Shown: piece after piece, positions 62,949 to 64,000 of the stretch
Layout of the letters: each line of letters begins with the position of its first letter
How positions within the stretch are numbered: position 1 is the stretch's first letter
Source of the DNA: an uncultured Erysipelotrichaceae bacterium
GTDB lineage: Bacteria; Bacillota_I; Bacilli_A; RFN20; CAG-826
DNA: 64,000 bases
Direction of reading: 5' to 3'
NCBI GenBank assembly: GCA_900316365.1
Contig: ONCO01000004.1
Coordinates: 1-64,000, forward strand
Notes under the pieces: model-generated
Database searches by the model: none
What the model was told of the DNA's origin: nothing
The model's input: only the letters and a program-made list of their open reading frames with translations
Translations under genes and position numbers: made by a program

Positions 62949-62976
62949 ATTATATGAATGGCTCTTCATATATCAA
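62949..62976 (-). promoter_or_regulatory. arsR promoter containing SmtB-type operator 1
   Basis: Minus-strand TTGATA (62971-62976), 16-nt spacer, TATAAT (62949-62954). The operator ATATGAA-N6-TTCATAT (62952-62971) lies across the spacer, so repressor and polymerase compete. Confidence 0.85.
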
Positions 62977-62990
62977 GAAAAAAATAAAAA

Positions 62991-63494
62991 TTATAGGAAA
63001 AGGGAGGAAATAAGCGAGCCATCATCGCCATGTTTCAAGACGATTGTCCCATTCTCAAATACAGCGTAAGAGGCGCATTCATCCCTCGGCAAAGAGAGGG
63101 AGCCTGGGTTGCAGTAGATAACTCCATGTTCTTTATAGAGGCATTTAAAGTGGGTATGACCGAAAAGCAAGATGTCCCCAACTGGGAAACTTAAGGCATA
63201 GAAAGGCTTATGTTGCATATGGACATCATGGCCCTCAAAGGACCAACGGAGGTTATATGGCAGGTCATCTAACCCTAAGGCAAAGCCTTCGCTTCCGTCA
63301 TCGCAGTTGCCACGAACCGCGAAAACCCTGCCTTTAAATTCCTTAACCGCGGAAATGATCTCCGCCCCATAACCGCCACCGAGGATATCGCCCAAAATCA
63401 AAAGGACCTCGGGCTTCTCTTCCTCGAGGATGCGTTTTAGGCGACGCCCGCCTAAGGAGACGCCATGCAAATCAGAAACCGCTACCGCTTTCAT
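62991..63494 (-). CDS. YfcE/MJ0936-like metallophosphoesterase
   Basis: 167 residues of the calcineurin-like fold: SDLHG, LILGDILGGG, RGNCDD, and LFGHTHFK contribute the two-metal site. Family enzymes hydrolyse phosphodiesters; the substrate is unknown. The ATG at 63494 starts MKAVAVSDLHG; a longer frame is rejected. TAGAAT lies 8 nt upstream with no ribosome site. Divergent from the gene at 63536. Confidence 0.9.
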   Translation of the reverse strand: MKAVAVSDLHGVSLGGRRLKRILEEEKPEVLLILGDILGGGYGAEIISAVKEFKGRVFAVRGNCDDGSEGFALGLDDLPYNLRWSFEGHDVHMQHKPFYALSFPVGDILLFGHTHFKCLYKEHGVIYCNPGSLSLPRDECASYAVFENGTIVLKHGDDGSLISSLFL

Positions 63495-63535
63495 TTGGAA
63501 TGATTCTAATACGAAATAGAGATAAAATGTGGCCC

Positions 63536-64000
63536 ATGAATCAGAAAACAAGAAACTGCTACGAAGTGCTGGATGACGCCAGCCATTACCTAATCAAAAG
63601 CTGGATGCGTTTGGACTTACCTTCCCAAATCGAAAAAGAGATTCTCTCTTTAAACGGCGCGGCCGCTTTCTTATTCTCCACCTACATCTTGGGCGAGAAA
63701 GAAGGCCAGGAGATCAGCCAATACTTATCCAAGGAACAAGGAAACGCCTTCGATCCTAAAGCCTTAGGCGAAAAGGCTTCCTCCTTAAGGACCAGGATGA
63801 TTACTCCTGACTTCAGGAATTTGCCTACAAACCTCACTAAGTACCTCGAATTCCTTGCGGAAACAGAGGACTATGTGCTCCTTAGCCTTAAGGACGAACC
63901 GGGCCGTCTTTGCATCACCTACATCGAAGCGATCCTCGAAACCCTTATGAAGGCCAACAAGGATCTTAACTATCTCCAGATCGCCGAGCCTCTCTTCTTA
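63536..64000 (+). CDS. Hypothetical protein, 3' end beyond window
   Basis: An open plus-strand frame from ATG 63536 to the window edge, at least 155 residues: MNQKTRNCYEVLDDASHYLI..., charged, no membrane segment, helical appearance, family not recognised. Codon use is like the neighbours. TAAAAT (63523-63528) lies 7 nt before the ATG and no Shine-Dalgarno site is visible, a mirror image of the divergent phosphoesterase start. Confidence 0.7.
   Translation, partial: MNQKTRNCYEVLDDASHYLIKSWMRLDLPSQIEKEILSLNGAAAFLFSTYILGEKEGQEISQYLSKEQGNAFDPKALGEKASSLRTRMITPDFRNLPTNLTKYLEFLAETEDYVLLSLKDEPGRLCITYIEAILETLMKANKDLNYLQIAEPLFL

Overview
The window looks like a chromosomal stretch of an anaerobic, low-GC-type Gram-positive bacterium (class Bacilli or a Mollicutes/Erysipelotrichia-like gut lineage), although its base composition is only moderately AT-rich. 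Supporting points are Firmicutes gene orders (uvrA-lgt-trxB-whiA; rplKA-rplJL-methyltransferase-rpoBC; rpsL-rpsG-fusA-tuf), many lipobox lipoproteins with Ser-rich linkers, pyruvate:ferredoxin oxidoreductase, a 2Fe superoxide reductase, and an Asn at the RNA polymerase rifampicin-site position that natural rifampicin resistance in Mollicutes has been linked to. TGA is used as a stop codon. The genus cannot be fixed from sequence reading alone. Nearly all genes lie on the minus strand.

Layout. 1-300 is the leader and tandem promoter region of a leftward rRNA operon whose 16S gene lies just outside the window. 358-7304 holds superoxide reductase, a Bax-inhibitor-like membrane protein, tpiA-pgk, a secreted M6-type metalloprotease lipoprotein and gap. 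7393-13897 is the whiA/trxB/lgt/uvrA cluster. 14044-15183 carries tRNA-Pro and a plus-strand HTH-nucleotidyltransferase/HEPN toxin-antitoxin module behind operator-like repeats phased at exactly 32 bp. 15202-20359 has an AraC regulator, a small membrane protein and nifJ (PFOR). 20535-30994 is a sugar-type ABC importer operon that continues into a secreted staphylococcal-type nuclease, a zinc-ribbon membrane protein and a large Ig/OB-domain lipoprotein. 31076-36369 contains RDD-like membrane proteins and unknown lipoproteins. 36535-42140 contains tRNA-Lys, a repeat-built small ORF, NAD salvage genes (pncB, nadE), a PfoR/EIIC-like membrane protein, a third RDD protein and a relBE module. 42261-59216 is the ribosomal/RNA polymerase super-cluster, interrupted by a divergent lipoprotein/tetR pair. 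59418-64000 holds serine dehydratase, a zinc-type P1B ATPase with its SmtB/ArsR repressor, a phosphoesterase and a divergent partial gene.

The main points for a second look are: (i) the HTH-MNT/HEPN module with four phased repeats and an apparently lost toxin start codon; (ii) two gene insertions (relBE after tuf, a lipoprotein after tRNA-Lys), each flanked by duplicated transcription terminators; (iii) a 50-bp tandem duplication that shifts the frame of the tetR C-terminus; (iv) about ten genes whose -10 box sits 3-10 nt before the start codon with no Shine-Dalgarno site, suggesting frequent leaderless mRNAs; (v) a plus-strand 49-codon ORF made largely of 12-bp repeats; (vi) an importer ATPase with a roughly 120-residue insertion; (vii) ribosomal protein L11 lacking the conserved proline loop contacted by thiopeptide antibiotics, and RpoB with the resistant-type Asn.
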